A DNA stretch of 64,000 nucleotides from an uncultured Bacteroidaceae bacterium (GTDB lineage Bacteria > Bacteroidota > Bacteroidia > Bacteroidales > Bacteroidaceae). Below the pieces are notes generated by a model that searched no databases, was not told the origin of the DNA, and saw nothing but the letters and a program-made list of their open reading frames with translations. The position numbers and the translations under genes were made by a program. The stretch covers positions 62,001 to 126,000 of the forward strand of contig CALUJL010000030.1 in the NCBI GenBank assembly GCA_944320955.1, read 5' to 3'. Below are positions 8,566-16,326 of this stretch, piece by piece. Within the stretch, counting starts at the first letter, position 1; the number at the start of each line of letters is the position of its first letter.

Positions 8566-8660
8566 GGGGCTTTTGGGCAAAAGTGCCGTGGCTTTCCGGA
8601 AAAAGTCCTGCCGCTTTCGGCCGGAAGCGGCAGGGCTTTTTTGTGGAAGTGCCTGCGGGG
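8566..8660. repeat. 22-bp repeat family, locus 3
   Basis: Repeat units (GCAAAAGTGCCGTGGCTTTCC, AAAGTCCTGCCGCTTTCGG and the inverted GAAGCGGCAGGGCTTTTTT) fill the gap between the end of rmlD and prfC. Two inverted units make the terminator at 8600-8640. Confidence 0.8.
8600..8640. terminator. Bidirectional terminator made of inverted repeat units
   Basis: CCTGCCGCTT (8607-8616) and AAGCGGCAGG (8625-8634) form a 10-bp stem. A T-run follows on the plus strand (8636-8642), and TTTTT follows on the minus strand (complement of 8600-8604). It lies immediately 3' of rmlD. Confidence 0.7.
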
Positions 8661-8661
8661 G

Positions 8662-9525
8662 CTACTTGAGGTTCTTGAGCAGGCAGACGCAGTGGGCAAG
8701 GCTGTCGTACCAATAGGGCACTTCGATGCCGTAGGTCTCCTTGATCTTTGTCTTGTCCAGCACGGAGTAGTGGGGGCGCCGGGCTGCCGTGGGGTAGTCT
8801 TCGGTGTGGAGGGGGCGGACGTGGCACGTGGTGATTCCGGCCAGGCGGTGTATGGCTTTGGTGAAGTCATACCAGGAGCATACGCCTTCGTTGCTGTAGT
8901 GGTAGACGCCGGGCACGATGCCGTGGCGGATGGCGGCGTAGATGGCGCGGGCAAGGTCGCGGGCATACGTGGGCGAGCCTATCTGGTCGGCCACAACGCC
9001 CAGCTCTTCCCGCTCACGGCCGAGGCGGAGCATGGTCTTCACGAAGTTGTTTCCGTAGATGGAGTAGAGCCATGCGGTACGGATGATGAGGCTTTGGCTG
9101 CAGGCGGAGCGTACTTGTTCTTCGCCTTCGAGCTTTGTGCGGCCGTATGCAGAGGCGGGGCAGGGAAGTGCTTCTTCGCGGTAGGGAATGTGGGCCGTTC
9201 CGTCGAAAACATAGTCGGTGGAGATCTGAATCATGGCCCCTTTCCGTTTTTCGACTGCCGCGGCCAGGTATCCGGGGGCCAGGGAGTTGAGGCGGTGGCA
9301 GAGGTCTTGGTCGGCTTCGGCCTTGTCTACGGCGGTATAGGCGGCGCAGTTGACGACGAGGTCTATCCCGTTTTCGCCGATATACTGCTCTACGGCGGCC
9401 TGGTCGAGGATGTCGAGTTCGTTTATGTCGGTGAAAAAGTAGTTGTAGTCTTTGTTTTCGGAAGAGAGTACGCGCATTTCGTTGCCGAGCTGGCCGTTTG
9501 CGCCGGTGATGAGTACGTTTTTCAT
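8662..9525 (-). CDS. rfbD: dTDP-4-dehydrorhamnose reductase
   Basis: RmlD/RfbD, last step of dTDP-L-rhamnose synthesis (NADPH-dependent reduction), cytoplasmic, 287 residues as usual. It has a Rossmann SDR fold with nucleotide motif [12 protein letters not shown] (6-17), active-site STDYVFDG (102-109) and catalytic Tyr127/Lys131 in [11 protein letters not shown]. No other rml genes are in the window. It lies third in a minus-strand run with the LysE-type exporter and DUF4924 gene upstream (41-nt gap) and ends at a repeat-derived terminator. The product would feed surface polysaccharide synthesis. Confidence 0.94.
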   Translation of the reverse strand: MKNVLITGANGQLGNEMRVLSSENKDYNYFFTDINELDILDQAAVEQYIGENGIDLVVNCAAYTAVDKAEADQDLCHRLNSLAPGYLAAAVEKRKGAMIQISTDYVFDGTAHIPYREEALPCPASAYGRTKLEGEEQVRSACSQSLIIRTAWLYSIYGNNFVKTMLRLGREREELGVVADQIGSPTYARDLARAIYAAIRHGIVPGVYHYSNEGVCSWYDFTKAIHRLAGITTCHVRPLHTEDYPTAARRPHYSVLDKTKIKETYGIEVPYWYDSLAHCVCLLKNLK

Positions 9526-9565
9526 ATCTGTATGGCTGTGTGGTTTGTTGTCTGTGCGGGGGGAT

Positions 9566-10117
9566 TCAGTCGATTTCGAGGGTGCCTTCGCGGTCTTTGC
9601 GGTAGTATCCGGCGAGTTGGTCGAGCAGGGCGGCGATGATTTCGGCTGCCTGGCGGGTGCCGGGTGTTATCTCTTTTTGCTGCATGCGCAGCAGGATGAT
9701 GCCGTAGAGGGCCTGGAAGCAGGTCTCCAGCTCGGGTGTTTCGCCTGCGGGGGAGGGGCTTTTGGCGCGGAGCTCTACGATGAAGGGGAGGGCGCGGTAG
9801 TAGGCGGCGGCGTAGGCGGGGTGCTTGGGGCTGCGCAGGAGCTGGAGGTGGAGGTCGGTGAGCTGTATGATTACGTTTTTACATATCTGGAGGTGCCCGC
9901 TTTGCATTACGCCTTCGCTGCGCATCATGTCGGCCAGTTCGCCGTACCAGCGGGTGAGTTCTTTTTCTTGCCCGGGGGTGGGGCGGTAGAGGGCTATGAC
10001 TTTGCGGGCGATGGTGCCGATGTCTCCTCCGGCGGCGCGTATGAGGTCTTCGACTTGCCACATGTAGAGGAGGTATTCGACGATGTTTTTCTGCTTCAGG
10101 GCGCGGGCTGTGAACAT
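9566..10117 (-). CDS. DUF4924 family protein
   Basis: A 183-residue all-helical cytoplasmic protein beginning MFTARALKQKNIVEYLLYMW, with WQVEDLIRA, ELTRWYGELADMM, and a C-terminal LLDQLAGYYRKDREGTLEID tail. I recognise it as the Bacteroidetes-specific DUF4924 family, which has no known function. The ATG at 10117 lies 5 nt after the stop of the LysE-type gene, so the two are probably translated from one message. It lies upstream of rmlD, an arrangement I recall as common in Bacteroides. No catalytic motif is visible. Confidence 0.85.
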   Translation of the reverse strand: MFTARALKQKNIVEYLLYMWQVEDLIRAAGGDIGTIARKVIALYRPTPGQEKELTRWYGELADMMRSEGVMQSGHLQICKNVIIQLTDLHLQLLRSPKHPAYAAAYYRALPFIVELRAKSPSPAGETPELETCFQALYGIILLRMQQKEITPGTRQAAEIIAALLDQLAGYYRKDREGTLEID

Positions 10118-10122
10118 GTCTT

Positions 10123-10776
10123 TCAGTAGAGTATTTTTCCGGACCAGGTGTAGAATGCGCCGACGAGGGAGGCTATCATGACACCTCCGCCTACGATGCG
10201 GTTGATGAGGCGTATGTCTTTTACGTCGAAGCGGGTGCGGATTTTGTTGACGGCGAAGGTGAGGGCGAACCACCAGGCTACGGCTCCTGCGGCGATGGCG
10301 AAGTAGCTGCTGAATTGCTTGAAGAACAAGTCGGTGGGCCCGGCGGGTGCGAAGCGGGCGAAGAGGCCTATGAAGAGGAAGATGATGAGGGGGTTGGAGA
10401 GGGTTACGAGGAAGGCGGTGACGAAGTTGTGCATGTAGGTTCCTTTCGAGCCGGGCTGCTGCTGGAGGGAGTAGTGGGGGCGGCTGCGGAAGGTGTAGAG
10501 CCCGAAGAGGAAGAGGAGCACGCTGCCGGACCACTGGAAGAGGAGCATGTAGCGGGTGATGATGCCGGAGATGAAGCTCATGCAGTAGCCGGTGAGCAGG
10601 GCGTAAATGAGGTCGCTGAGCATGGCGCCCAGGCCGGTGACGAATCCGTACCACCGTCCTTTGTTCAGCGTGCGCTGGATGCAGAGGATTCCTACGGGCC
10701 CGAGCGGGGCGGAGACTACGACTCCGGTGATGAATCCTTTGATGAGTAGACTGAGCAGGGCTATGGGTTCGACCAT
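10123..10776 (-). CDS. LysE/RhtB-type exporter
   Basis: A 217-residue inner-membrane protein with about six transmembrane helices. The first helix holds the LysE hallmark GVVVSAPLGPVGILCIQRTL; others are LGAMLSDLIYALLTGY, MLLFQWSGSVLLFLFGLYTF, FLVTLSNPLIIFLFIGLFA and AIAAGAVAWWFALTFA. Members export amino acids or related small molecules, and the substrate here cannot be read from sequence. The start is ATG 10776 (MVEPIALLSLLIKGF); longer upstream frames lack homology. It is the first gene of a likely exporter-DUF4924-rmlD transcript. Confidence 0.88.
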   Translation of the reverse strand: MVEPIALLSLLIKGFITGVVVSAPLGPVGILCIQRTLNKGRWYGFVTGLGAMLSDLIYALLTGYCMSFISGIITRYMLLFQWSGSVLLFLFGLYTFRSRPHYSLQQQPGSKGTYMHNFVTAFLVTLSNPLIIFLFIGLFARFAPAGPTDLFFKQFSSYFAIAAGAVAWWFALTFAVNKIRTRFDVKDIRLINRIVGGGVMIASLVGAFYTWSGKILY

Positions 10777-10808
10777 TTTCTGTGGGTGACGGGGCGGATG
10801 GGGGTGGG

Positions 10809-11129
10809 TTATTTGATGGCTATCTTGCGCACGATGTTTTCGAGCTTGAGTATGTAGCAGCCTTTTGGCAGGCTGAGCGCCACGGTTTTGTTGGCCGTGT
10901 CTATCTTGATGCTTTGCACCTTGAGGCCCAATACGTTGTAGATTTCCAGTTTGGCGCCTGCCGCGGCGTTGCGGATGCGGACGGTGTTTTCGCTGACGGT
11001 CATGGAGAGGGTCTCTTCTTCTTCCTGCCAGGGGGAGGCGGGGGGCGGGGCACAGAGGGCGCCGGCGTGCAGGCTTCCGGGGAATGCGATGCACGCACTG
11101 ATCAATACCTGAAGTAGCAATTTCTTCAT
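10809..11129 (-). CDS. Tiny secreted protein consisting of a T9SS-type C-terminal domain
   Basis: A 106-residue protein: signal peptide MKKLLLQVLISACIAFPGSL, a short Pro/Glu-rich linker (about 25-42), then one domain, TVSENTVRIRNAAAGAKLEI followed by YNVLGLKVQSIKIDTA and LPKGCYILKLE. This matches the type A C-terminal sorting domain of the type IX secretion system (strand, YNVLG turn, LPKGxYIL strand, short basic end). There is no cargo domain. It may be a degenerate exported protein, a decoy or a small surface ligand; DUF3244-like proteins are the alternative. A TATATTTG promoter box lies about 55 nt upstream. Confidence 0.7.
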   Translation of the reverse strand: MKKLLLQVLISACIAFPGSLHAGALCAPPPASPWQEEEETLSMTVSENTVRIRNAAAGAKLEIYNVLGLKVQSIKIDTANKTVALSLPKGCYILKLENIVRKIAIK

Positions 11130-11182
11130 AGCCTTCCTCCTGTTGTGCCCGGCGGGTGGGCTTCCCGCCCAATTCGGAAGTG

Positions 11183-11190
11183 CAAATATA
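11183..11190 (-). promoter_or_regulatory. Promoter -7 box TATATTTG for the gene at 10809-11129
   Basis: Minus-strand TATATTTG matches TAnnTTTG, 53 nt upstream of the ATG at 11129. Confidence 0.5.
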
Positions 11191-11277
11191 GGAAGAATAT
11201 TCTTTACTTGGGAAAGGACGGGTTAATTTTAACCTGTTTTTGCCCCTCGTGGGGTTTGCGGGTGCGGGGCTTTTGTC

Positions 11278-11369
11278 TTTTAGCGCTGCATCTTTCGGGA
11301 AAAAGCGGCTGGGCTTTTCGGGAAAAGTGGCTGGGCTTTTTCGGGAAAGCGGCTGGGCTTTTCCCGGCT
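11278..11369. repeat. 22-bp repeat family, locus 4
   Basis: Four degenerate units (TTTTAGCGCTGCATCTTTCGG, AAAAGCGGCTGGGCTTTTCGG, AAAAGTGGCTGGGCTTTTTCGG, AAAGCGGCTGGGCTTTTCCC) in tandem between the end of rnz and the small secreted protein gene. Confidence 0.8.
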
Positions 11370-11373
11370 GGGG

Positions 11374-12288
11374 CTACAGGGCGTAGGTTTTTCCTTCTTC
11401 GGAGAGGAGCGCCGGGGGGAAGACGGACCGGGCTTCCTGCAGCAGGGGGGTGCAGTCGGGGTAGCGCGCCGAGAAGTGGCCCAGCAGGAGCTTCCGGGCG
11501 CCTGCGCGGCGGGCGGCTTCGGCGGCTTCGGCGGCGGTGGAGTGGTAGCGCAGGCGGGCTTGTCCGGCCTCGCTCTGGGCGAAGGTGGCCTCATGGTAGA
11601 GCAGGTCGCAGCCCTCGATGAGGGGGAGGTAAGTCTCGCTGTAGGCCGTGTCGGAGCAGTAGGCGTATTTCCGCGCGGGGCGCGCCGGGGTGGTGAGGCG
11701 GCTGTGGGGGATGAGGGTGCCGTCGGGCGCGGTGTAGTCTTCGCCCTGCTTGATGCGCCCCCGCCAGGCTATGGGGATCTGGTAATAGTCGAGCATGTCG
11801 CGGCGGAGGTGGGGCAGGAGGGGCTTTTCGGCGAAGAGGAACCCGCAGCAGGGTATGCGGTGGCGGAGGGGAATGGTATGGACGGTGAGCGAGCGGTCTT
11901 CGTAGATGAGTTCGGATTGGTTGCCGGAAAATTCTTCGAAGCGCAGGGCGTAGGGCAGCCGGTCGCAGAAGGCGCGGAGCAGGGGGCCGAGGGCTTCTTC
12001 CAGCCCGGCGGGGGAGTGGACGGTGAGTTCTTCCCCCCGCCCGGCCAGGCCGAGGGTGGAGAGCAGGCCGGGCAGGCCGAAGCAGTGGTCGCCGTGGAGG
12101 TGGGAGATGAAGATGTGGCGGAGCTTCTGGAAGTTGAAGCGGCATTGCCTGAAGCGGGTCTGCGTCCCTTCGCCGCAGTCGACGAGGAAGATTTTCTCCC
12201 GCAGGTTGACGATTTGTGCCGAGGGGTTGCGCAGCGTGGTGGGCATGGCCGAGCCGTTGCCGAGGATGGTTACTTCGAATCGTTCCAT
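11374..12288 (-). CDS. rnz: Ribonuclease Z (tRNA 3' processing endonuclease)
   Basis: A 304-residue metallo-beta-lactamase-fold nuclease that removes 3' trailers from tRNA precursors. Motif HLHGDH (His63, His65, Asp67, His68) binds the two zinc ions. It is preceded by LVDCGEGTQTRFRQ and followed by FGLPGLLSTLGLAGR. The C-terminal HEATF and LLLGHFSARY motifs complete the site, and the length is normal for the short form. It lies 3' of rpsA on the same strand, about 155 nt away, with a repeat array beyond its stop. No promoter box is seen in the gap, so readthrough from rpsA is possible. Confidence 0.95.
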   Translation of the reverse strand: MERFEVTILGNGSAMPTTLRNPSAQIVNLREKIFLVDCGEGTQTRFRQCRFNFQKLRHIFISHLHGDHCFGLPGLLSTLGLAGRGEELTVHSPAGLEEALGPLLRAFCDRLPYALRFEEFSGNQSELIYEDRSLTVHTIPLRHRIPCCGFLFAEKPLLPHLRRDMLDYYQIPIAWRGRIKQGEDYTAPDGTLIPHSRLTTPARPARKYAYCSDTAYSETYLPLIEGCDLLYHEATFAQSEAGQARLRYHSTAAEAAEAARRAGARKLLLGHFSARYPDCTPLLQEARSVFPPALLSEEGKTYAL

Positions 12289-12443
12289 GTGTCGGGTCTT
12301 TTTCTTGTGTGCGCCGTCTCTTTGGGGAGGTTGGCGCGGGGCGGGGCGGAAAAGAAGTTGCCTCTTTCCTCTCCGCGGGGGAGGGGTAAAGAGGCAACCA
12401 TGGGGAGGAAGCGGTCAGAAGTATAGCTTCCCGGGGGAGAAAC

Positions 12444-14231
12444 TTATTCCTTGTTCTCTTCCATTTCCTTCTTCAGCGCAGCCAGAGCGTCGAGGTCGCC
12501 GAGCGTAGTGGCAGCGGGCTGGTTCTGGATCTGCGGGGTCTCTTCTTTCTTGGCAGCAGCGCGCTTGGCCTTCTTCTCGGCGCGTTCTTCGGCTTTTGCA
12601 GCGTCTTCGAAGATGCGGCTGTGGGAGAGGATGATGCGCTTGGCGTCTTTGTTGAACTCGATGACCTTGAAGGGCAACTTCTCGTCGAGCTGGGCCTGCG
12701 ATCCGTCTTCCTTGACCAGATGTTTCGGAGTGGCAAATCCTTCCACGCCGTAGGGCAGGGAGATGACAGCACCCTTGTCGAGCATCTCGATGATAGTGCC
12801 TTCATGCACGGAGCCTACGGTGAAGACCGTCTCGAATACGTCCCAAGGATTGTCTTCCAGCTGCTTGTGGCCGAGGCTGAGGCGACGGTTTTCCTTGTCT
12901 ATCTCGAGGACAACGACTTCGATCTCTGCACCGATGGTGGTAAACTCCGAGGGGTGTTTGATTTTCTTGGTCCAGCTCAGGTCGGAAATGTGGATCAGTC
13001 CGTCCACTCCCTCTTCGATTTCTACGAACACGCCGAAGGTCGTGAAGTTGCGGACGCGGGCCATGTGGCGGGAACCTACGGGGTATTTCTCCTCGATCTT
13101 CTCCCACGGGTCTTCTTTCAGCTGCTTGATGCCGAGCGACATCTTGCGCTCTTCGCGGTCCAGGGTGAGGACTACGGCCTCTACCTCGTCGCCGACTTTC
13201 ATGAAGTCCTGCGCCGAACGCAGATGCTGCGACCAGGACATTTCCGAAACATGGATGAGTCCTTCCACTCCCGGTGCGATTTCCACGAATGCGCCGTAGT
13301 CGGCCATTACGACTACCTTGCCCTTCACGTGGTCGCCCACCTTGAGGTTCGGGTCGAGTGCGTCCCAAGGATGCGGGGTGAGCTGCTTCAGGCCGAGGGC
13401 GATGCGCTTCTTCTCGTCGTCGAAGTCGAGGATTACGACATTAAGTTTCTGGTCAAGCTGCACAACCTCCTTCGGGTCGCTCACGCGTCCCCAGCTGAGG
13501 TCGGTGATATGTATCAAGCCGTCTACGCCGCCCAGGTCGATGAATACGCCGTAAGAGGTAATGTTCTTGACGGTTCCTTCCAGTACCTGGCCTTTTTCCA
13601 GCTTGCTGATGATTTCTTTCTTCTGGGCTTCCAGCTCGGCTTCGATGAGGGCTTTGTGGGAAACCACCACGTTTTTGAATTCCTGGTTGATTTTGACAAT
13701 CTTGAATTCCATGGTCTTTCCGACGAAAACATCGTAGTCGCGGATGGGTTTCACGTCGATTTGCGAGCCGGGGAGGAAGGCCTCGATGCCGAACACGTCG
13801 ACGATCATGCCGCCTTTGGTGCGGCATTTGATGTAACCCTTCACGATTTCCTGGTTTTCCATAGCCGCATTCACGCGCTCCCAAGAGCGTGCGGCGCGGG
13901 CCTTGCGGTGGGAGAGGACGAGCTGGCCGCGTTTGTCTTCCTGATTCTCTATGTAGACTTCCACGGTGTCGCCCACTTTCAGGTCGGGGTTGTAGCGGAA
14001 TTCGCTGATGGGGATTACGCCGTCCGATTTGTAGCCTATGTTTACGACTACTTCGCGCTTGTTGATGGAGATAACCGTGCCGTCCACTACTTCGCGGTCC
14101 GTCACCTTGTTGAGCGTCTCGTCGTACGCTTTCTCCATTTCCTCGTGGCTTTGTGCTGCCACTACCTCGCCTTTTTCGTAAGCCTCCCAGTTGAAATCAG
14201 CATCGGGAGTTACATTGTTGAATTTGTCCAT
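12444..14231 (-). CDS. rpsA: 30S ribosomal protein S1
   Basis: An mRNA-binding ribosomal protein with six S1 (OB-fold) repeats, for example VDGTVISINKREVVVNIGYK, VLEGTVKNITSYGVFIDLGG, VKGKVVVMADYGAFVEIAPG and MARVRNFTTFGVFVEIEEG. A lysine/alanine-rich C-terminal tail (AEKKAKRAAAKKEETPQ) ends MEENKE. I start at ATG 14231 (MDKFNNVTPDADFNWEAYEK), where homologues begin; an ATG at 14276 in the same frame would add 15 unconserved residues close to the promoter. A TACTTTTG box at 14305-14298 drives it. Codon use is strongly biased, as expected for a highly expressed gene. Confidence 0.95.
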   Translation of the reverse strand: MDKFNNVTPDADFNWEAYEKGEVVAAQSHEEMEKAYDETLNKVTDREVVDGTVISINKREVVVNIGYKSDGVIPISEFRYNPDLKVGDTVEVYIENQEDKRGQLVLSHRKARAARSWERVNAAMENQEIVKGYIKCRTKGGMIVDVFGIEAFLPGSQIDVKPIRDYDVFVGKTMEFKIVKINQEFKNVVVSHKALIEAELEAQKKEIISKLEKGQVLEGTVKNITSYGVFIDLGGVDGLIHITDLSWGRVSDPKEVVQLDQKLNVVILDFDDEKKRIALGLKQLTPHPWDALDPNLKVGDHVKGKVVVMADYGAFVEIAPGVEGLIHVSEMSWSQHLRSAQDFMKVGDEVEAVVLTLDREERKMSLGIKQLKEDPWEKIEEKYPVGSRHMARVRNFTTFGVFVEIEEGVDGLIHISDLSWTKKIKHPSEFTTIGAEIEVVVLEIDKENRRLSLGHKQLEDNPWDVFETVFTVGSVHEGTIIEMLDKGAVISLPYGVEGFATPKHLVKEDGSQAQLDEKLPFKVIEFNKDAKRIILSHSRIFEDAAKAEERAEKKAKRAAAKKEETPQIQNQPAATTLGDLDALAALKKEMEENKE

Positions 14232-14297
14232 TAGTTGTGAGTAAAAAGTGGTTTTGGTTTTTAAAATGTGAGACATTATGCTGGTCTAAAGCGGCGG

Positions 14298-14305
14298 CAA
14301 AAGTA
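14298..14305 (-). promoter_or_regulatory. Promoter -7 box TACTTTTG for rpsA
   Basis: Minus-strand TACTTTTG fits TAnnTTTG upstream of the two candidate rpsA starts. Confidence 0.5.
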
Positions 14306-14463
14306 CTACTTTATTTTGATTTTTCTCCTTTTCCCCGTTTCTTTTCTGCTTAAAATTAGGTTTTTCCCCGAAAAAGAAGCATTTTTGTGCCCTCTTTCGG
14401 CGCTCCCGCCGGCCGCCGGCGCAGGCGGAGGATGGGCCGCGGGCCTCCCCTCTGCCGCGGAAG

Positions 14464-14560
14464 TCCTGCTGCGCGTGGGAAAAAGCCCTGCCGCTTTCGG
14501 GCAAAAGTGCTGCCGCTTTCCGGAAAAAGCGCTGCGTCTTTTTCTCCCAAGTGCCGTCGC
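14464..14560. repeat. 22-bp repeat family, locus 5
   Basis: Tandem units AAAGCCCTGCCGCTTTCGGG, AAAGTGCTGCCGCTTTCCGG and AAAGCGCTGCGTCTTTTTC in the divergent spacer between rpsA and the GHL10 gene. The rest of the 330-nt spacer holds the rpsA promoter and GC-rich sequence with no other recognised element. Confidence 0.85.
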
Positions 14561-14619
14561 TGCGGGAAAATGCCGGATGGTTTGTTCGATTAACCCTACA
14601 ACACTTTTTTTACTAACGC

Positions 14620-16212
14620 ATGACGCATCTCTTATCTTCCTGCCGCCCCCAGTTTGCCCCCCGCCGGGCATGGGCGGTGTTTCTTGCCTTGTGCCTCGCC
14701 TGCCTGCCTGTGCTGGCCCAGCTTTCGCCCAAGCGCGAGTTCCGCGGCGTATGGCTCCATACGCTCAACGGCGACTACCAGGGCATGGACGAGGCCCGCT
14801 TCCGTTCCTACCTTTGCGGGCAGCTCGATCTCTTCCAGCGTGCCGGCATCAACGCCGTCCTCTTCCAGGTCCGTCCCGAAGCCGACGCCCTCTACCGTTC
14901 TTCCTATGAGCCGTGGAGCCGTTTCCTTACCGGAGAGCAGGGAAAGGACCCCGGTTTCGACCCCATGGCCATCTGCATCGAAGAATGCCACCGCCGCTTC
15001 ATGGAGTTCCACGCCTGGATCAACCCCTACCGGGCGCAACTCAACCGCAGTACACGGCTCAGTCCGTCGCATCCCTACTACGCCCATCCCGAATGGTTCT
15101 TCGAATACGACAACAAGCTCTTCTTCAATCCCGGACTGCCCGAGTGCCGTGCCTATATCCTGCAGGTCGTGCGCGACATTGTCAGCCGCTACGACGTGGA
15201 CGGCCTTCATGTCGACGATTATTTCTACCCCTATCCCGCCGGCGGGCAGTCCGTTCCCGACGAGGCCACCTACCGCCGCTACGGAGAGCCCCGCGGCATG
15301 ACGCTCGGCGACTGGCGCCGATACAACGTCAACATGCTCATCCAGGAACTTCAGGAGACGGTCCACCGGGAGAAGCCCTACGTCAAGTTCGGAATCTCCC
15401 CCTTCGGCATCTACCGCAACCGCCGCTCTGCCGGCGAAGGCTTCGGCAGCGAGACCAACGGGCTGCAGAACTACGACGACCTCTATGCCGACGTCCTCCT
15501 CTGGCTGCGCTACGGATGGGTAGACTACGTCATTCCTCAGCTGTATTGGGAGATGGGGCACCGCGCCGCGGACTATGAAACCCTCGTCCGCTGGTGGCCT
15601 TCGTGTTCCTACGGGCGCCTCCTCTTCATCGGGCAGGACGTGGACCGCTGCGCCAAGCATGCCTCGCTCACCGATCCTTCTACCAATCAGTTCCGCGAGA
15701 AGGCGGCTTTCACCCGTTTCCTGCCCGGCATCAGCGGCAACTGCTACTGGAGCGGCAAAGTCCTGCTGCAGAATCCCGGCAACATCTACACCGTGCTCGA
15801 GCGCGAGTTCCAGCGCTTCCCCGCCCTGCCGCCCGTCTATCCCGTGGAGAGCGAGCCGGTGGAGGAAGAAGGCGCCAAGGCGGCCCGCAAGCGGGCGCGC
15901 ACCTCGAAGCCGCCGAAGGCCAACCCCGTGAGGAAACTCAAGGCCATGTGGACCGAAGACGGCTACATCCTCCTCTGGCGTGCGCCCAAGGTGAAGGAAC
16001 CTGCCGACGAGCCCCGCTTCTATGTTATCTACCGCTTCGGCGAAGACGAGCCCGTGGATCTGGAAAATCCCACGCGCATCGTGGGCTACTCCAGCAGCGT
16101 GTATTACAAGCTGCCCTACGAGGACGGGACCCGTCCCTACCGCTATGTCGTCACCTCCGTCAACCGCTACAACGCCGAGTCGAAGGCCAAATCGAAAAAG
16201 GTGAAGCTCTGA
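14620..16212 (+). CDS. GHL10-type secreted glycoside hydrolase-like protein (DUF187/YngK family)
   Basis: A 530-residue exported protein (signal segment WAVFLALCLACLPVLAQ). The catalytic (beta/alpha)8 domain of the GHL10 family (PF02638) runs from REFRGVWLHTLNGDYQGMDE through NAVLFQVRPEADALY, FHAWINPYRAQLN, VDGLHVDDYFYPYP and WVDYVIPQLYWEMGHR. A fibronectin-III-like C-terminal domain (WTEDGYILLWRAP to YNAESKAKSKKVKL) follows. E. coli DigH, of this family, cleaves denuded peptidoglycan strands, so a cell-wall role is plausible but not shown. It is transcribed divergently from rpsA and ends at a strong terminator built from repeat sequence. Confidence 0.88.
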   Translation: MTHLLSSCRPQFAPRRAWAVFLALCLACLPVLAQLSPKREFRGVWLHTLNGDYQGMDEARFRSYLCGQLDLFQRAGINAVLFQVRPEADALYRSSYEPWSRFLTGEQGKDPGFDPMAICIEECHRRFMEFHAWINPYRAQLNRSTRLSPSHPYYAHPEWFFEYDNKLFFNPGLPECRAYILQVVRDIVSRYDVDGLHVDDYFYPYPAGGQSVPDEATYRRYGEPRGMTLGDWRRYNVNMLIQELQETVHREKPYVKFGISPFGIYRNRRSAGEGFGSETNGLQNYDDLYADVLLWLRYGWVDYVIPQLYWEMGHRAADYETLVRWWPSCSYGRLLFIGQDVDRCAKHASLTDPSTNQFREKAAFTRFLPGISGNCYWSGKVLLQNPGNIYTVLEREFQRFPALPPVYPVESEPVEEEGAKAARKRARTSKPPKANPVRKLKAMWTEDGYILLWRAPKVKEPADEPRFYVIYRFGEDEPVDLENPTRIVGYSSSVYYKLPYEDGTRPYRYVVTSVNRYNAESKAKSKKVKL

Positions 16213-16242
16213 CGGGCAAAAGTGCCTGCGCAAATACGGGAA

Positions 16243-16282
16243 AGCCCTGCAACTTGCAGAAAAAAGTTGCAGGGCTTTTTTT
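16243..16282 (+). terminator. Intrinsic terminator of the GHL10 gene, repeat-derived
   Basis: AGCCCTGCAACTT (16243-16255) pairs perfectly with AAGTTGCAGGGCT (16264-16276), a 13-bp stem with an 8-nt loop, followed by seven T. It looks like two inverted copies of the 22-bp repeat. It lies between convergent genes; on the minus strand only TTT follows, so it mainly serves the plus strand. Confidence 0.85.
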
Positions 16283-16326
16283 GTCCCGCTGCGGGGCGCG
16301 GGTGGTTTCCGCCGGGATTTTCCTCC

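Noticed and set aside
6930-8966. An extended prfC product starting at 8966
   Set aside because: The extension crosses repeat locus 3 and the terminator and overlaps rmlD. RF3 homologues start at the ATG at 8498.
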